A stretch of DNA of 64,000 bases from contig NW_025931635.1 in NCBI RefSeq assembly GCF_000764305.2, positions 310,001-374,000 on the forward strand, read 5' to 3'. The stretch comes from Hyalella azteca (lineage: Eukaryota > Arthropoda > Malacostraca > Amphipoda > Hyalellidae). Made by a program: the position numbers and the translations under genes. Below are positions 11,149 to 24,924 of the stretch, in pieces (within the stretch, counting starts at the first letter, position 1; each line of letters starts with the position of its first letter). The notes below the pieces were generated by a model. That model did not search any database. It saw only the letters and a program-made list of their open reading frames with translations, and was not told the origin of the DNA.

Positions 11149-14100
11149 CTAATCAAGGGCATTGATGTATTCCAGCTCGGTGAACTGCGGCCCTCTGTTC
11201 ACTATCTGATTCAGCACCTCCTGCACCACAACGGACAGACGTAAGTGTATGAAATATAAAGCAGTAGAGAGAATTCGATTAATTTCCTACGGGAAGCGTA
11301 CTGAAGGCCAAACTTCGGATTTGGCACTGGATGAACGGCCGCATTCAAATTAACGTGAAAACGAAACATAAGAAAAGTACCATTTTTATATAATTTTCTG
11401 GGACAACTGTAGTGTTTACAGTTGACGTTTCAATGTATATAGCTAAAAGAACTTCCAACAAAAGTTCTATGAATAGAACCAGTAACAGACATGAAAATTA
11501 ACCAACCTCGAGTACATATACTATCAGGTAATTTACGTACTTGCGGAGTCATGTAGAAGAGTTCATAATATTGTCTGGCGTGGTCGAGCGAGAGTTCTCG
11601 GGCCATAGTGATGTTGGTGAGCTGCTGCTGTAGGCTCAGGATGTTGCGACACATTCTCTTGATGCCGTTCTCGTTGAGGCGTCGGATGCGCGACGGCCAT
11701 GACGTCACGATGCTCGAGATCAGAGGACCCAGACCCTCGAAAATGTACTGGCGAGTATGAAAACTTGATCAATTATAAGCCCATCAAGCAATTATGAATG
11801 AATTGACTTATGTCGATGGAATTTCAACTCAAGGTCAAAAACATAGTTAGAAAAAATCAGTGCGTTTTAAAGTTCATTTTTACGATTCGACCAATGAGGC
11901 TGTTTGGGCATGCTTACTAATTTCCATAGTTTTTAAAACCAAGCTCATTTATAAGACTGACCTTCAAGACCATACGCAAGTTTCATATAATTACTCTCAA
12001 TTCAAAAATATTGGCTCTATTGTTGGATCACCAGGATCACTAACATATAAACTATCATCGAGACCTATTAACACTGCACCACACTGATGCTGACCTTGCA
12101 CTTCCTCGCCGGCAGTGAGGCGGACAAGGCCTCGTCGATATTGGCGAGGTCTTTATTGAGGGCGAGCACCTCAGGGTCAGGATCCTGCGAGTCAAGCGTC
12201 GGGGCGAAATTGCTGCTCTCGCTAGCCGAGCGACCCACAGACAACAGGTAATAAAAACAGTGAACGCGAACCTGCACACGTAAATTAGAACAGAAATTAA
12301 AGTTTGTAATAACTTTCATAAACGCAAATTAAATAGCATTTTTCAAAAACCAAAAAGATTCTGCAAGTGTGATTTGAATCTATGCTTCACTCAACAAGAA
12401 AATTTTTTGGTTAATATTTACTGTTTAACCACCACATTTTCATATGCCAAATTTATCGTACTAGTAGGCGCATTATCACCGACCTCAAGATGCAGAACAA
12501 GTAGGCAAGTATGGGAGAGCTCGATGAAATCCTGAGCGAGAGAAGACAGCGTCTGGATGGCAGCGGTGGGGATGAGAGCAGGACGCACTAACGTGTTACC
12601 TGCAGTAAAATGCGCTTAATAATATCATCGTTCCATATCAACAACTAATTAGGATTTGTAATAAATTGGTGAGTGGGAAAATATACCTACCAAGTTAGAT
12701 TGTTTGACCATCACCAAATGCGTAATAATAAAAAAAGTAAACAACGTTGTGCTGAAACGCAGCTCAAGTTAAAATTAAATATGCAACACTATGAATGATA
12801 AAAAGGAAAATTGGAAATAATAGAATATCTTCGGAATGCCGATTGAGGAAAATTAGTAGTAAGAAGGCAAAAAAGATTTTCTTTATTAAACAGGAAAATA
12901 TTTCTCTCACCAGCGCCTGCAGTTGTCGTGCCATCGCCGTACGTACGTGAAAAAGTGTCTGCCAGGCGTACGATGCTCGTACCAAACCACTCCTGAATAA
13001 ATAAAATTTTTAGGAAGCGAAAAAACGATCCTCTACCGAGAGCGCAGAGTTTGACACATTTAATGAAACACAATGAAAGAATTTCAAAATTTCATAGTGG
13101 AGGAATTTTCATCCTTTCATCACAATATAAAAGTAATTGACTACCGAAGTAACAGCAACTGACCGTAGTGTGGCGAATAACAGTAAAAGAATCATGTTTA
13201 TCACCTTAATTCTCTGTCAAGCGACGATTACTCTAGTAACCAGGTATTATAATGCGAAAATCATTGATGATGGTTAATGTCTTCACAAGCAAATGAATGA
13301 AGAACGCCAACGGTACAAAAGAGATATTTTAGATTGACCATAGTCTGGTGCAGGAGAGCCAGGGTTCTGAGGTGCGTGTGGTCGGAGAGGATCTCGTGAG
13401 CAGGGATCAGCTGCTCGCCTAGACTGCCAAGCAAAATTTCAGCTTCTTTGCGGTTGCGCTCTCGCACCTATAATAAATGAAATGGTAAAAAAACCGTCAA
13501 GTAACGGTTGAAATGAGAATGGCAAAAAAGGAAATTATAAAAGTCACTTCATTTGATAATGAAACACTCTCAAATGAGAGCGAGCGCCAGGTTGATCGAC
13601 GAGGTTGCGATACGCACGCGTCTAAAGCGCTGCCGTTTCACACACTCAAGTCAGTTATATAAATGTTGTAATTGATAAATTATAAATTTCGAGCCATTTT
13701 TTTTGAAGCAGAGTTTAATTTGTTGACCATGCAGACAAAAGAAACATTGATTTGAATAATTAATCGAGAGGCAAAGCAGGATAAGGCAATTGTAATCTAC
13801 CATATTAACCTTTTCCTCGAGGAAATAATTGGAGGAGAACTAGAACACAATGATAATATGTCTTAAAAAAATAATGAATAAATACTAGCAAGTTTTTCTA
13901 TTATTTTGTAACTATATTGTGGAATCAGCATTCAAACAAACATAGCAAGATTGTCAAAGATAACCGACAACTTCTGTTATCTCTTCCGTCAGCTGGTAGC
14001 GCTGCTGCGCAACACGAAGCCTCACCTCGTCCGGGCTGTCTTCCTCAGGTGACAGATCTTTGACGCCATCAGCACCCGTTGTCAGCGCTCGCCAGTTGGG

Positions 14101-17100
14101 CAAATCTCTGTAAGCAAAGAATAAAATTCAAGGAATGTATGAAAACAAGTTTAAATGATTCAAGATCATTATTGAATCCCAGCGAAAAAAACATAGTCTA
14201 ATCAGTACTCCAATACTGTTGTTGCTTATATAAATTACGAATCTGTACTGTCACGCAGCACGCATCAGCAAATAATGACAACCATGACGATACATTCAAG
14301 GAATTGGTCATGCTAGAAATGAACATAGAGCATTAGTAATTCCGTATTCATTAAAAATGAAATAAATTTAGAGCTCGAACAGCGCTAGTCTAACCTGCAG
14401 AAGAGGCAAGTCAGGCTTGTTGCCAGAAGACACGGCAGAGGCACTGGTGGCTTTGTAAGTTGAATGTGAGGTTGTCGTCCACAAGTCCAGCGCTTTGGTG
14501 GCCTGCTCTTGTCGCTTCGCTGTGTCCATGTGAAGACGCACGAGGAAAACGTCGCGGAGCAGTTCACTCACAAACACGTGTAGGCTGCACTGTTCCCTGT
14601 AATCGTTTTTACATGGTATAAGTAGCAAGTGATAAAAAAACAAGTGTTCATTCAAATGATTCTTGAATGAAGATTATAAAACTTAATCAGAAATTAACAA
14701 CTCGCCCAAGGAAATAGTCCCAAATTAAAAAATAGTTACAGACAAGTTTGAAGTAATATTTGTTGAGAATTAAAGGGACCTCCAAGGCCAGCATTTCCTC
14801 ACGGGACATCCGGAAAATTTGATGGAAGCCAGCACTTGGGAAAAATGCAAGCAATAAGAGAGAAGCCTCACCCTGGCATATATCCCATAGCCTCCTCTAT
14901 CTCTGCAATGAACGACATGAGAGGGTTGTAAAGAACTGTGATGTTGTGGGGCGACGACTGGCAAACCATCAGTTTATCCAGGCTTTTCTTGCTGCCACCC
15001 CCTCCGCCGTCCCCTGCACAAAGGAAGCGCCGAAACTATAGTAATACTTCTTCAAAGTTACATGAATGAATAATGTGATCTAAAATATGCACCGCACTAT
15101 GAGTTGAATGAACGAGTATTCATATGTTAAATTTTTGGAACTATCATTTCAAAGTGCATTCTTGGGTAGACATTATCGTACGTAATTTATACCAAAATTA
15201 ATGGACCAGTCCAACACGCACCAGGATCGTCTAGAGAAGGCTGTTGCCCGAGCTGTTCTAACAAGTAACTGTTGAGGGTGATAGCGTGGTACGACGCATC
15301 CAGCTTAAACAGCTGCTCCTGAAATTTTCCTCTGAAAGGCACAGAATATGAATCAGAATCGAGCAATGGGTTAGACATTGGGTTGAAATTATGAATATTA
15401 AAATGACGAAATGTCGGGGAAGCAAGCTCTTGGAATGAACCTCAGCAAGCATGTACTGCTAACACAGATAGCAAAATTAAATATTTTTTGGCCAAAGTCA
15501 AAGAAAAAACTGATTCTAAGAAACTTGTATGAAATTGGAAAAAATACACAAGTGCTGAATGGTCTTACTTGTTACGAGGCTTTTTACTGAAGTATGACGA
15601 GATGTCTGTTGAGGCATCAGCAGAAAGTGTCACATTGCCAGGACTATGGTGGGGTGTTGTTGACAGTCCGGCTTGACTTAAGTCTACATATTGAGAGATG
15701 AGCACTTGCAACTGTGTAACAAAACCAAATATGTTTAACTGTCTTAGTGAAATAATTTCTAGATTGACGGTGACTCTATTGCTTTGAGCCAGCAACTGCC
15801 TAGTAAGAAAATGAACAAGTTAAAAATATATATAAATTAGATAAAAAAAATTTGCAGTTGATCGCAATGCAGTCATACGATATCTCCCAATCACTCAAAC
15901 ACAACAGCAAATGCTTGTCTTGTAAGTATGTCTGTTAAATATTATGTACAAAGCAATTCTCTAAAATATAAATTTTGGCATTAAAAATGTTCGAGGATAA
16001 AAGAAGACTCACGGCAGCCTGCACTTTAGACCAGACGTCAGCCAAGGTGTAGAGCTGCAGGGTAAGGTTGTGCTGAGCAGCAGACTCACGCATGCTGGAC
16101 AGGACGGTCTCGTGGCCTGATACAACTCGTCTCAGCTGATCACAGCAGCTCTGATAACACCAATGCATTAATAAATACAATCACACTAAATCAATGCAAA
16201 CAAAAATTATAAGAAAGATTGTATACAAAGAGCTGAAGTCAACAGTGACAACATTAAAACTGACAACCCACGCATCATAAAATGCTTGGAGGTTTCACAT
16301 TTATTCGATCTACAAAGAATACTGGACTATTTAAACATAAAATTGTTTTACCATTTCTAAGAACGTTCGGAATATCTTGTTCCTACCTACACACCTGCAT
16401 GAGTTCTTGCATCAATCTTGAATCTTTGGCATCAATTTTAATGAAACCATTTCTGGCAGTGGCCATGGACGGCTGGGCGGGCTGTCCAGAGGAAGGCTGA
16501 AGGGCGTCATCAACATCTGATGACGCATTATCCATCACTCGACGGTTCACGCGCTGGATGATTAGTGTGCATTCTTTCTGCATTCTCTCCTTGATGGTCT
16601 GGCATAGAAAATAGTAGTAAAAACTTGATAATGATCAGGTTCCGGGAAAAATTTATCAAGAAATACAAACAAATATAAAGTAGGTATAAAAAAAATCAGC
16701 TTGGACAAAGACTAATGATAAATATGATATACATAGTAACCCCACAGCGCAAGCAAGCAATAAATGTTTCTCCAGACACAAAATTACAGTGAAGGTGACG
16801 AGTTATTTTGAAACAAATGCATTGAAAATTGTAAAATGTAGTAGCGTGCGGCACCTCTACAGCATGAGGCAGCTTTCCCAGAAGTGCTAAGCACTCGACA
16901 ATTGAAGACAACATTTGTTGAGGCTCGGAGTCCCCAGCTGCTTCATCGCAGGGAGATATGTCACACCTGCAAGAGAGGCATCTCATAAAATACATAATAA
17001 AGTATTTGCGTTCATATTATGAGAACATTTGAAGTGGCAAACGACATATCTACTTGAGTTCAAATCATTTCTATATCCACAACCATATCTATATCGCTTA

Positions 17101-20100
17101 ATATTTAGCAGCAAAAAATCCTTGCCACCATGAAAATAAAAAAAGCTGATATAGCAACATTCCCATGTTTCAAAGTTATTTAATGAAAATTATTTAAACT
17201 GTAAACACAAAAAAAAAAAGAAATATAGCTAAAATTAAAACTAGACACAGAATACAATAACCTAAACTGAAAAAGGAAGCACTCTCACTTCTGTCCAGGA
17301 GTTCTATCACCATCAAGGGCATCAACACCAAGGAATCGACGAGCATTATTCAACTTGAAGCCTGAAGGTAGAAGTTTCCATGAGACATCATACTTCTATG
17401 AATTTATTTTAATGAGATATCAAAGCTCCTCAAATATATAAATGAAGTGTTTATACAGCAACAATTTTTCTATTATGGATAAATAGGTAAATAAGATAAA
17501 ATGGAGCAGGAATGTGATGATTCACAGATGAAAATTTGGTCTTGATAACCAGTATTCAAATTGAATCATAATATGAATGTGAATAGTTGATTTTAGAACT
17601 TACATAGAGATTATTTCAATTAATTGACAGCTAATGCAGCTTATTATGCTTTTTAGTGACATACCTCTGTCCGAGCCAAGTCTACCCACAGCCCCACTAG
17701 CGTGTGATGAACCATTCCTTCTCAGATCAAGAGAGCTTCTGCTATGACTGTGGTATAGTTGTTCATGCAGGCACTTGATCAGTTCATTGTATAACGTCTG
17801 CAAACAAATATTATACAGTAATACAAATTTGTAACCAATTTCATAAGCAGCTTAGAACAGTGGGGCTATTTGATGTATAAGAATTTAACAATTTCTCATA
17901 ACTATTTTTACAGGCAATGTAAACTTTTATTGAACTAATTATGTAACTAAGAAAATAAAACGATTTAACCAAATTATCAACTGGTTTGGTAGTATGCTAT
18001 AACAAATTTAACATAAATCAAAAATAAAATTACAAATACATGATTGTTTATCAATTCATATTTTCATACCTGGATAATTGTGACTGCAACATACCAAATG
18101 TGTGAATTAAAAAGAAAAAGTTGCCCCACCTCTCCCATAAGTGAAGTATGAAAATATTACATTTCAGTACAATAGTACAGGTACCTACATATACTACTAC
18201 TGCATAAGATGGATATCTTATTTGAAAACCAACCTCTTTTGCAGCAGTAAGATCCTGAGCAACCTGTTTGAGAGCTTCTATGCCATGTAGGTTTGAATTA
18301 AGTGTCTTGAGTGAAGAAGACAACAGCCGAGATGCAGGCAAATACTGCTTCTTGTTTATCAATGCTGTGATCTTGACACCAACATCTCGCACCTCATCTC
18401 TAATAATTGGAAAATTATTATATAAAACACATGGAAATGATAAAGATTTGACAGCTAGAAACGAGGAAGAACAAGTCTAGAATAAAATCAGTGATGCAGA
18501 AGATTGGATAATTACAAGACCACAGTTAAATATTATTGAGATGAGTTATTAAAAAATATTGATAAAAAAGAGGTAACCATTTGTAACCATTATCAGGAAA
18601 GAATCATTTCATCGATAGCTTCATGAGAATGAACCAGCTAAAATATTTCCTGCAATTATTCTACTTATGTTTCACATGCCAATTCTTGACAGATAATGAA
18701 ACTAAAAAAAAATATATAGTAGAATAGTTTAATCAAGAGAAATACAACTTTCAAGTTTCAACTCCTAGCATAATATGATAGCCAAAAGGGATGACAATCA
18801 GTTTGAGGCATCAGCTTACATTTGTTGCAGTAAAGCCATAACATGCTTGTGTTCAACTCCCTCCAGCCAGCGTTCCTTGAGCTCATCTCTTTTGCAGTGC
18901 AATAAACGCTTGCAAGCAACAAGATTTTCCCGGATGCCTTGCATCTTGGTCCGTGACTCAGCTAATCGGCTGGAAACTTCACTGAAGATCTAAAAATAGC
19001 TCAAATTAAGTGATGGAATAATTTTAAATCAAATTCTGGAACACTTCATAAGTATCAAAACTGCAAAGGACAGCATCAGTAGGAGATATAAAATATGCTA
19101 ATTTTTCTGATCTTTAATCTACCTGCACAAATGAAAACAAGTTTAAAAAAACACTTATAATTTGTCCTTTCTAATGGTGAAGTAAATTATTTCATCAGAA
19201 TTAGGCAGTGAACAGCCATTTAATTTAAGAATAATAAAAAAGCCTTTATGCCAGAATTATAGATCAGTGCACACCTAAGCCTGCATAATGTGATAAAATT
19301 AGTGGTCAACAAACTAACCTGTAAAACCTTTTTAATTGATTCATCTTGATTGACTATATGTGTATCTAATTCCAAGTTACTTCGATTGAACTCTCGTTGT
19401 AGCTGAGCCTTCTCACGATCACGCTGTTCATTACTTTCACTTGCAGACAAGGTTCTGATGACTGACATCAATAATCCACTCTGCACATAAGATAGAAATT
19501 GTGATGAGTACATGCTGTAACAAAGTCTAAACTATTTGTAGCATCAGATTTCATTTAAATTGATAATATAATAATAAACCATGACCAATTGAAGGGCAAG
19601 ATGGTAACTGTTTTATGGTCCTTTCTTGCCCCCTTCTCTTGGTTCTTCTTACTTAATTTTTATATATCAGGTTACTCAGGTAGCAAACCTAAAGTTAATA
19701 GATAGGAATGCTTGTTATGTCTCACAAGGTGCTTCTTGCTTTATGTTGCTTTCACCAATCAACAAAACTGGAATTGTTTAGGGATATCAGGGCAAGATAG
19801 AATGTTTTCTAAATAATATTAACTATTAACTACCAAACCAGCTTTCCATAAATTTTCTCAATTATCAAAAATCTCATTCTTACCAAACTGGATTGGAGGG
19901 TAGAATTTTCCAAATATTATAGATAAAAACAAAGGTGATCATTTCAAAGGTGATTTTCAAGAATTAGGTAATGTCCAAAATATCCCTTTAACTGAAATTT
20001 CATAAAAATTAGGCAAAGGGTCAAATACCATACAATGCTTCAATTGTTATTAAAAAATTGGTTAAAATTTACTTCAAAAGGTCAAACATGGGCATTCCAT

Positions 20101-20844
20101 GTCTCAATCATGGGTAGTTTTTACTTTATTTTCCAGTTTGGTTAAGGTATTGTAATTATTTGTAACTGAGCATCATGTGTACTGAGCATACATATGATCT
20201 AACTACTTAAAAAAAAAAATTTTAGTAGATTTATTTTATCCTATTAAATTGTTAATAAAATTATATGCCATTATGGCATAAAATTGATCACTAGCTCATG
20301 TTTTTTCCTTTTTTTATAGCTGGCATCAGACCTAATGTTCAGTTTGGTTTGGATTGTTATACAATACAGTATTGATTGATCAGCTGCTAACAAAAATTCA
20401 ATGATTTGTCACTGTTTTGGGAGGTATATTTTCATAATGTTTAGGGAATTCATACTATAGTCAGTATAGTGGAAGAGGTATTCATAACAGCTTGTAGATT
20501 TCAAGGGCTACTCTTCTAGTTGGCACTCAGACAGAAGTTGACTAACAACTCAGGGGTTTTGAACTTCAGAAGTCTAGGGCCATCATTAACAGATTGATCA
20601 GAAATCAGAACCAACTCTACCAACCAAGTAACCAACTAGTACTATGAGAATGATCTAAAGTTCTAAACAATGGCATTGCCTTAGCTAGGAATCACTCAAA
20701 ATATTATTATTTAACATGGATGAGTAACTTCGAGTTTCAACCGATACACAACAAAGTTCCAAGCGATAAAAATTTACTAACCGATTCCCTAGGCATATTT
20801 TTAACTGCTCTGGATGGGCGTTTCGGTGGTGTAGGGTTCGCCAT
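11149..20844 (-). CDS. EXOC4: Exocyst complex component 4 (Sec8), complete, 20 exons
   Basis: Sec8 is a subunit of the octameric exocyst, which tethers secretory vesicles to the plasma membrane. Exons, 5' to 3' on the minus strand: 20844-20782, 19480-19319, 18989-18820, 18399-18234, 17797-17665, 17361-17289, 16966-16855, 16598-16395, 16150-16013, 15711-15569, 15331-15222, 15013-14872, 14596-about 14399, 14107-13972, 13467-13339, 12992-12911, 12599-12484, 12271-12095, 11747-11541 and 11220-11149. The model gives about 910 residues; animal Sec8 is about 970. Diagnostic stretches: N-terminal [20 protein letters not shown]-like [29 protein letters not shown] [28 protein letters not shown], and C-terminal [29 protein letters not shown] and [11 protein letters not shown]. 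The ATG at 20844 gives [14 protein letters not shown], a proline-rich start. All junction phases agree except exon 13/14, which needs a GC donor (see findings). The end of exon 14 is ambiguous by one codon. Confidence 0.97.
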
Positions 20845-21099
20845 TTTCGGGTTTGTTATGATTGGGATTTTAGTTCAGAGTCAAAATGATATTACCGCTG
20901 ACATTTAGGAGGACAACTCATTGACACAGGGTGAACGAGATAATTCTCATAATTAATAGGAATATATTTGTGTATGTTCAAAAAAGGCATATGCTAATAA
21001 ATCCTTGGTATCGCCTTCACATGTTGGTATGGCGCAAATAGAATAAATAATTTGAAAGAAAAAGTCCCGGCAAACTTTCTGAAAAGTCGATCCCTATCT

Positions 21100-21400
21100 G
21101 CCATGCAAGGGTAGCCTGCCGAAAACCACCACTGCCCTGGATGTAATGGACCATCATGATTCCTGCCTTCCGGAACGTAGCCTTCAACACTTCCAGCCGT
21201 CCGTATCTAGGCCGTGGGTCGAACCAGCCCTCGGTCGACCGGCCACTTGTCGAAGGACGATAAATTTTTGGAACAGAACTATGCTATGTGATACCTAACC
21301 TCAGATGCGGTGAACGTAAAATTACGTAATTTAACGATGCTCGGAAGTCAGATTTGATCCGCGGCCTGGTGGTGCACGGCAGGTTCTATGCAAGGCCGGA
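21100..21400 (+). mobile_element. Dispersed repeat family, copy 1 (unclassified)
   Basis: Shares several blocks with 23940-24200: ACCGGCCACTTGTCGAAGGA against AACAGCCATTTGTCATAGGA, then a shared GAACAGAACTATGCTATGTG-like block and CCTAACC(T/C)CAGATGC. The segment GCCTGCCGAAAACCACCACT recurs inverted at 53125-53230. No coding capacity or termini seen, so probably a non-autonomous element. Confidence 0.6.
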
Positions 21401-21901
21401 GGGAGACAAAGCCGAGTGGTTCACGGATAATTGGTGGATGTCCGGAGAGATTCAAGGCGTTCGATTCAGGGCTTATTGATGCACAAAATCAGTGGTGCAC
21501 GGCTGCGCTCAGAAGCCGTCTGGTCCACATGACTTGTTGGGATTTTGAGCTACCAGGTGCTTGAGAACCTCTTCTTCGTGTATTTCAAAACATGTTAACT
21601 TCGAGCCGACTGGGCGCTCCTCAATATCTGGAATACTGTTCAAGTCCTCATCTGTGAACACACTGCTGAAGAACTGATTAACTGAGTGAACTGATTAACT
21701 GAACTGAGTGAACACACTGCTCAGTTTCCAACTGAGGTGACACAATTTGCGACATCACTGATTTTGATAAAAACAAACATTTTCTTAATATTTTTTTGTT
21801 AGTCCTAGTTGAATAATATCACAAACTTCCTTTGGCAAATGTGTGCAATAGCTAGCTTATATAATAACATATCCCAAAAGAACAAATATTAATATTGCTT
21901 T

Positions 21902-22190
21902 AGGTTGGACATATGTAGGTGCCAGGAGGCAGGAATGTTTCTAATATGTCCCTGTAGTTAGCTAAGCCTTGAATTTAGCGCTACATGCAAGTTATAGAGT
22001 AAATCGTTGGGCAGGAGGTCACACCGTCACAGTCCCGTCAGTCAATTACTTTTGAGTTGACATAGACGTAGGATGGTAGGAGTGTTACTCAAGTGTCCCT
22101 GTAGTTAGCTATGCCTTGAATGGTATGCTGTATGCAAGATTGCAAGTTATGGTATGGAGTAAAACATTGAGAGGGACGTCACAGTCACGA
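21902..22190. repeat. Diverged tandem duplication, about 150-bp unit
   Basis: Two copies (21902-22040 and 22054-22190) share TGTCCCTGTAGTTAGCTA, GCCTTGAAT, ATGCAAG and GTCACAGTC in the same order, with small indels. Confidence 0.75.
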
Positions 22191-22354
22191 AAGGGTTAAA
22201 CCAATTTCTTATGTATGATAATGCTGGTGGTAGCCTGGTAGGCCTACCTGCCACCTGGTACTGGTAGGTGGTAGCCTGGTCAGCTCACAGCTGGTCTGGT
22301 ACTATCCATGAGATACTTAACTGGTCCGGTCGTGATGCCTGTTGGAACTTGGAG

Positions 22355-22895
22355 ACCACCACTGCCGATGACTGCTTTGAATGGACTATCATGATGCCTT
22401 CCCTCAAGAACGTAGGCGTAGCCTATATTCTATATCACTTCTTGACTAAGTTGACTGTAACAACAGTAACATTGACAGCTGGCACTCCTGGCAGCCATGA
22501 GCTGAGCTGCAAGCCACCAGACATCACATCATTTGAATCTAGTTGGGAAAGTCCTACTTTTTTCTGAAATATTGCTGCTCTAATGCCATGTACGGTGTAT
22601 ATTTGTTTGATTGAAAAACCACCACTGCCGTCAGTGCCGTGCTTCAAATGGACTATCACTAATCATGATCGGATGATCCCTCTCCCTCCCTCAAGAATGT
22701 AGGTACCTAGCGTATAACACTTCCTGAGTCTTGAGTCTTGACTGTAACATTGTCAGCACTGAGCACTCAGCCATAAGCCACCACTACCAGTCATCACAAT
22801 CCATTGAATCTAGTTGGGAAAAGTCCTATTTTTTTCTGAAATATCGCGGCTCTAAACCTCTAATGCTGTGTATTTTTGTTTGATTGAAAAAATCC
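22355..22895. repeat. Diverged tandem duplication, about 265-bp unit
   Basis: Copies at 22355-22612 and 22617-22895 share CCACCACTGCCG, TTGACTGTAACA, TTGAATCTAGTTGGGAAA, TTTTTTCTGAAATAT and TTTGTTTGATTGAAAAA in order. The short open frames across them are not conserved between the copies. Confidence 0.8.
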
Positions 22896-23939
22896 TGGTT
22901 CACAGTTAGCACTTTGCAAACGTGTCATTTCATAAAATTTTCAACGTCTGCAGCACTTCAATGCTCCTGCCAAAATATCCTGCATAATGTCATGATGACA
23001 AGTCACCCCAAAAGGTTTAGATGGGGACATGCTGGAGGCCAGCTTTGCCAAATTTTGCACTTAATTCATATTTCTTTCCAAGGTTCACTAACCTATACTA
23101 GTTGCAACATTTCTCCACCCTAAACAAACCTGAGCCAACCTAACCTAACCTCATTGGCTGCAGGAAGTTCAACGGCAGTCCAAGTGTGAAGTGTGCTGGT
23201 GGAGTGGGAGCCAGTCATTAGCTGCAGCCTGCAAGAAAGTTGTGAGCGGGGACAGTGTGAATAGGTTAGGACAGAAGAGGTTAGGCCAGACTAGGTGCAG
23301 CTGGATGAGGATTATGCTGCTTATGAGAAAGCATGCTTAAGGCTTGCCTGAAGACCTATGGTGCTATTATCTTTTGGTAGTGTGTTGCTTGTCTGGATTA
23401 CGGAGTTTACGCATGATTTGCAGCTTCTAGTTCTCAGGCTGAGTAAAGTTAATGCATGGTGAGGCTGGGCATTGGCTCCAGCCTCCAGGGCTCATTTAGG
23501 ACTTTGGAGTAAAATTTGTGGCCTACAAATGCGCCCCACTACTAAATGGTCAAGTTTAATATTGCATAGTTGTAGTCTCATCAGTGTGGTTAGACTGCAT
23601 TATCACATTTTCAGTTGCTGCTGAAATAAAGACAAATTTATTGTTACTGTTTCTGAGATAAAATTTGAGATTTGGGGTAGCACATGCACAGGACTTAGTG
23701 CATGTGCTTTGTGTTTGTGGCTTGTAAATGGCTCTTCATGGCCGATGATGGCCGAGATATAGAATTCACTTCTTGAAGAAATGGAAGCACGGCTTGGAAA
23801 TCCCTAAAATCACAGCTGAAAAAATACAGTCGCAGTTCAGAGAGTAGATATTTTCCTCACTAGCATTGAATTAGATCAGTCAGCCCACAGGAAAGTAGCC
23901 TGATGTAGTATGGCCCAGCATCATCTGGCAATACGCAAA

Positions 23940-24200
23940 AAATAATTTACACACCTGGATGGAGCATGCCAAGCCTTGCAGTGATTATGATGCCTGCCAG
24001 TCACCACCGACCCATCATATCTGTCCCATGTGTTGAATCAGCCTACAGTCAAACAGCCATTTGTCATAGGACAATAAATTTTGGAGCAGAATTATTGCTA
24101 TCTGAAACCTAACCCCAGATGCTGTTAGCTAAAAGTGACTGTCTGGCGGTGCATGGCATGATTCGTGCAGTTCCACTGGCAAGCTGGGCTGATTGGCCGC
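23940..24200 (+). mobile_element. Dispersed repeat family, copy 2 (unclassified)
   Basis: Diverged relative of 21100-21400, with shared blocks in the same order ending GGTGCA(C/T)GGCA. No reading frame. Confidence 0.55.
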
Positions 24201-24924
24201 AGTTGATTGTCTGCTAGTTACAGTTCAAGCTAAAGGCAGGGTATGAAGTGATGATTACACTCTGGGCTATTTGCTTTGGAATATGGTGGCATAAAGCTCT
24301 TAATATTCAGAGTAAGATGATGTCATGGTCTGGTTACTGATGGATGACTTACGCTAATGGCTGAACGGATGGCTTACACTGATGGATGGTGGTATCTAAT
24401 ATGTGCCTCACATACACATATCAGATAACAATGAGCTACATTCCTTGCCAGCTGTAGCAATGCCACCACTTGCACTGCATGGACCATTTATTTCTGGAAG
24501 CTCCTTTTGTGCTGGAAGATCCTGGGGGTTTCCTGGGACAGTTTACTGATTAATGTAGGTTAGAAACCTATGAATCGATGTCCTAGTTAACTATTGAAGA
24601 CTTAGTGTCTTTCTGGACTTTCTGACTTTTCTAAAATTTCTTCAATTTATTTAATGAAAATTTATTTTCTGTACTGGAAAATATATAACTCAAATGTGCT
24701 AATCTATGTCATCAGTACCTAATGACAGCTAATGCCAACATTTCTCCTTGTCAAACAATCAATTTAGATAGTTTCATAAATCATGAGCTACTCACTTTGA
24801 TTTTTTTATATAAATCAGAAAGGTTGATGTATTGAAGACTTCTTGTATTATTTATTATTGATTTTTTTTACAGATTTTGCATTTGAAAATAATCTGATAA
24901 TCTGAGAAATTTTTCTTTGGGAAA

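Larger units (their letters stand above)
20845..24924. other. Intergenic region between divergent EXOC4 and MALSU1
   Basis: About 4.1 kb separates the EXOC4 start codon (minus) from the MALSU1 start codon (plus), so both promoters should lie here. No TATA element or CpG-rich block stands out. Much of 21.1-24.2 kb consists of diverged duplications and a dispersed repeat family listed below. I see no coding exon. Confidence 0.6.

Noticed and set aside
23137..23151. Short (AACCT)3, resembling the arthropod TTAGG telomere motif
   Set aside because: Only three copies, expected by chance in AT-rich DNA; no longer array nearby.
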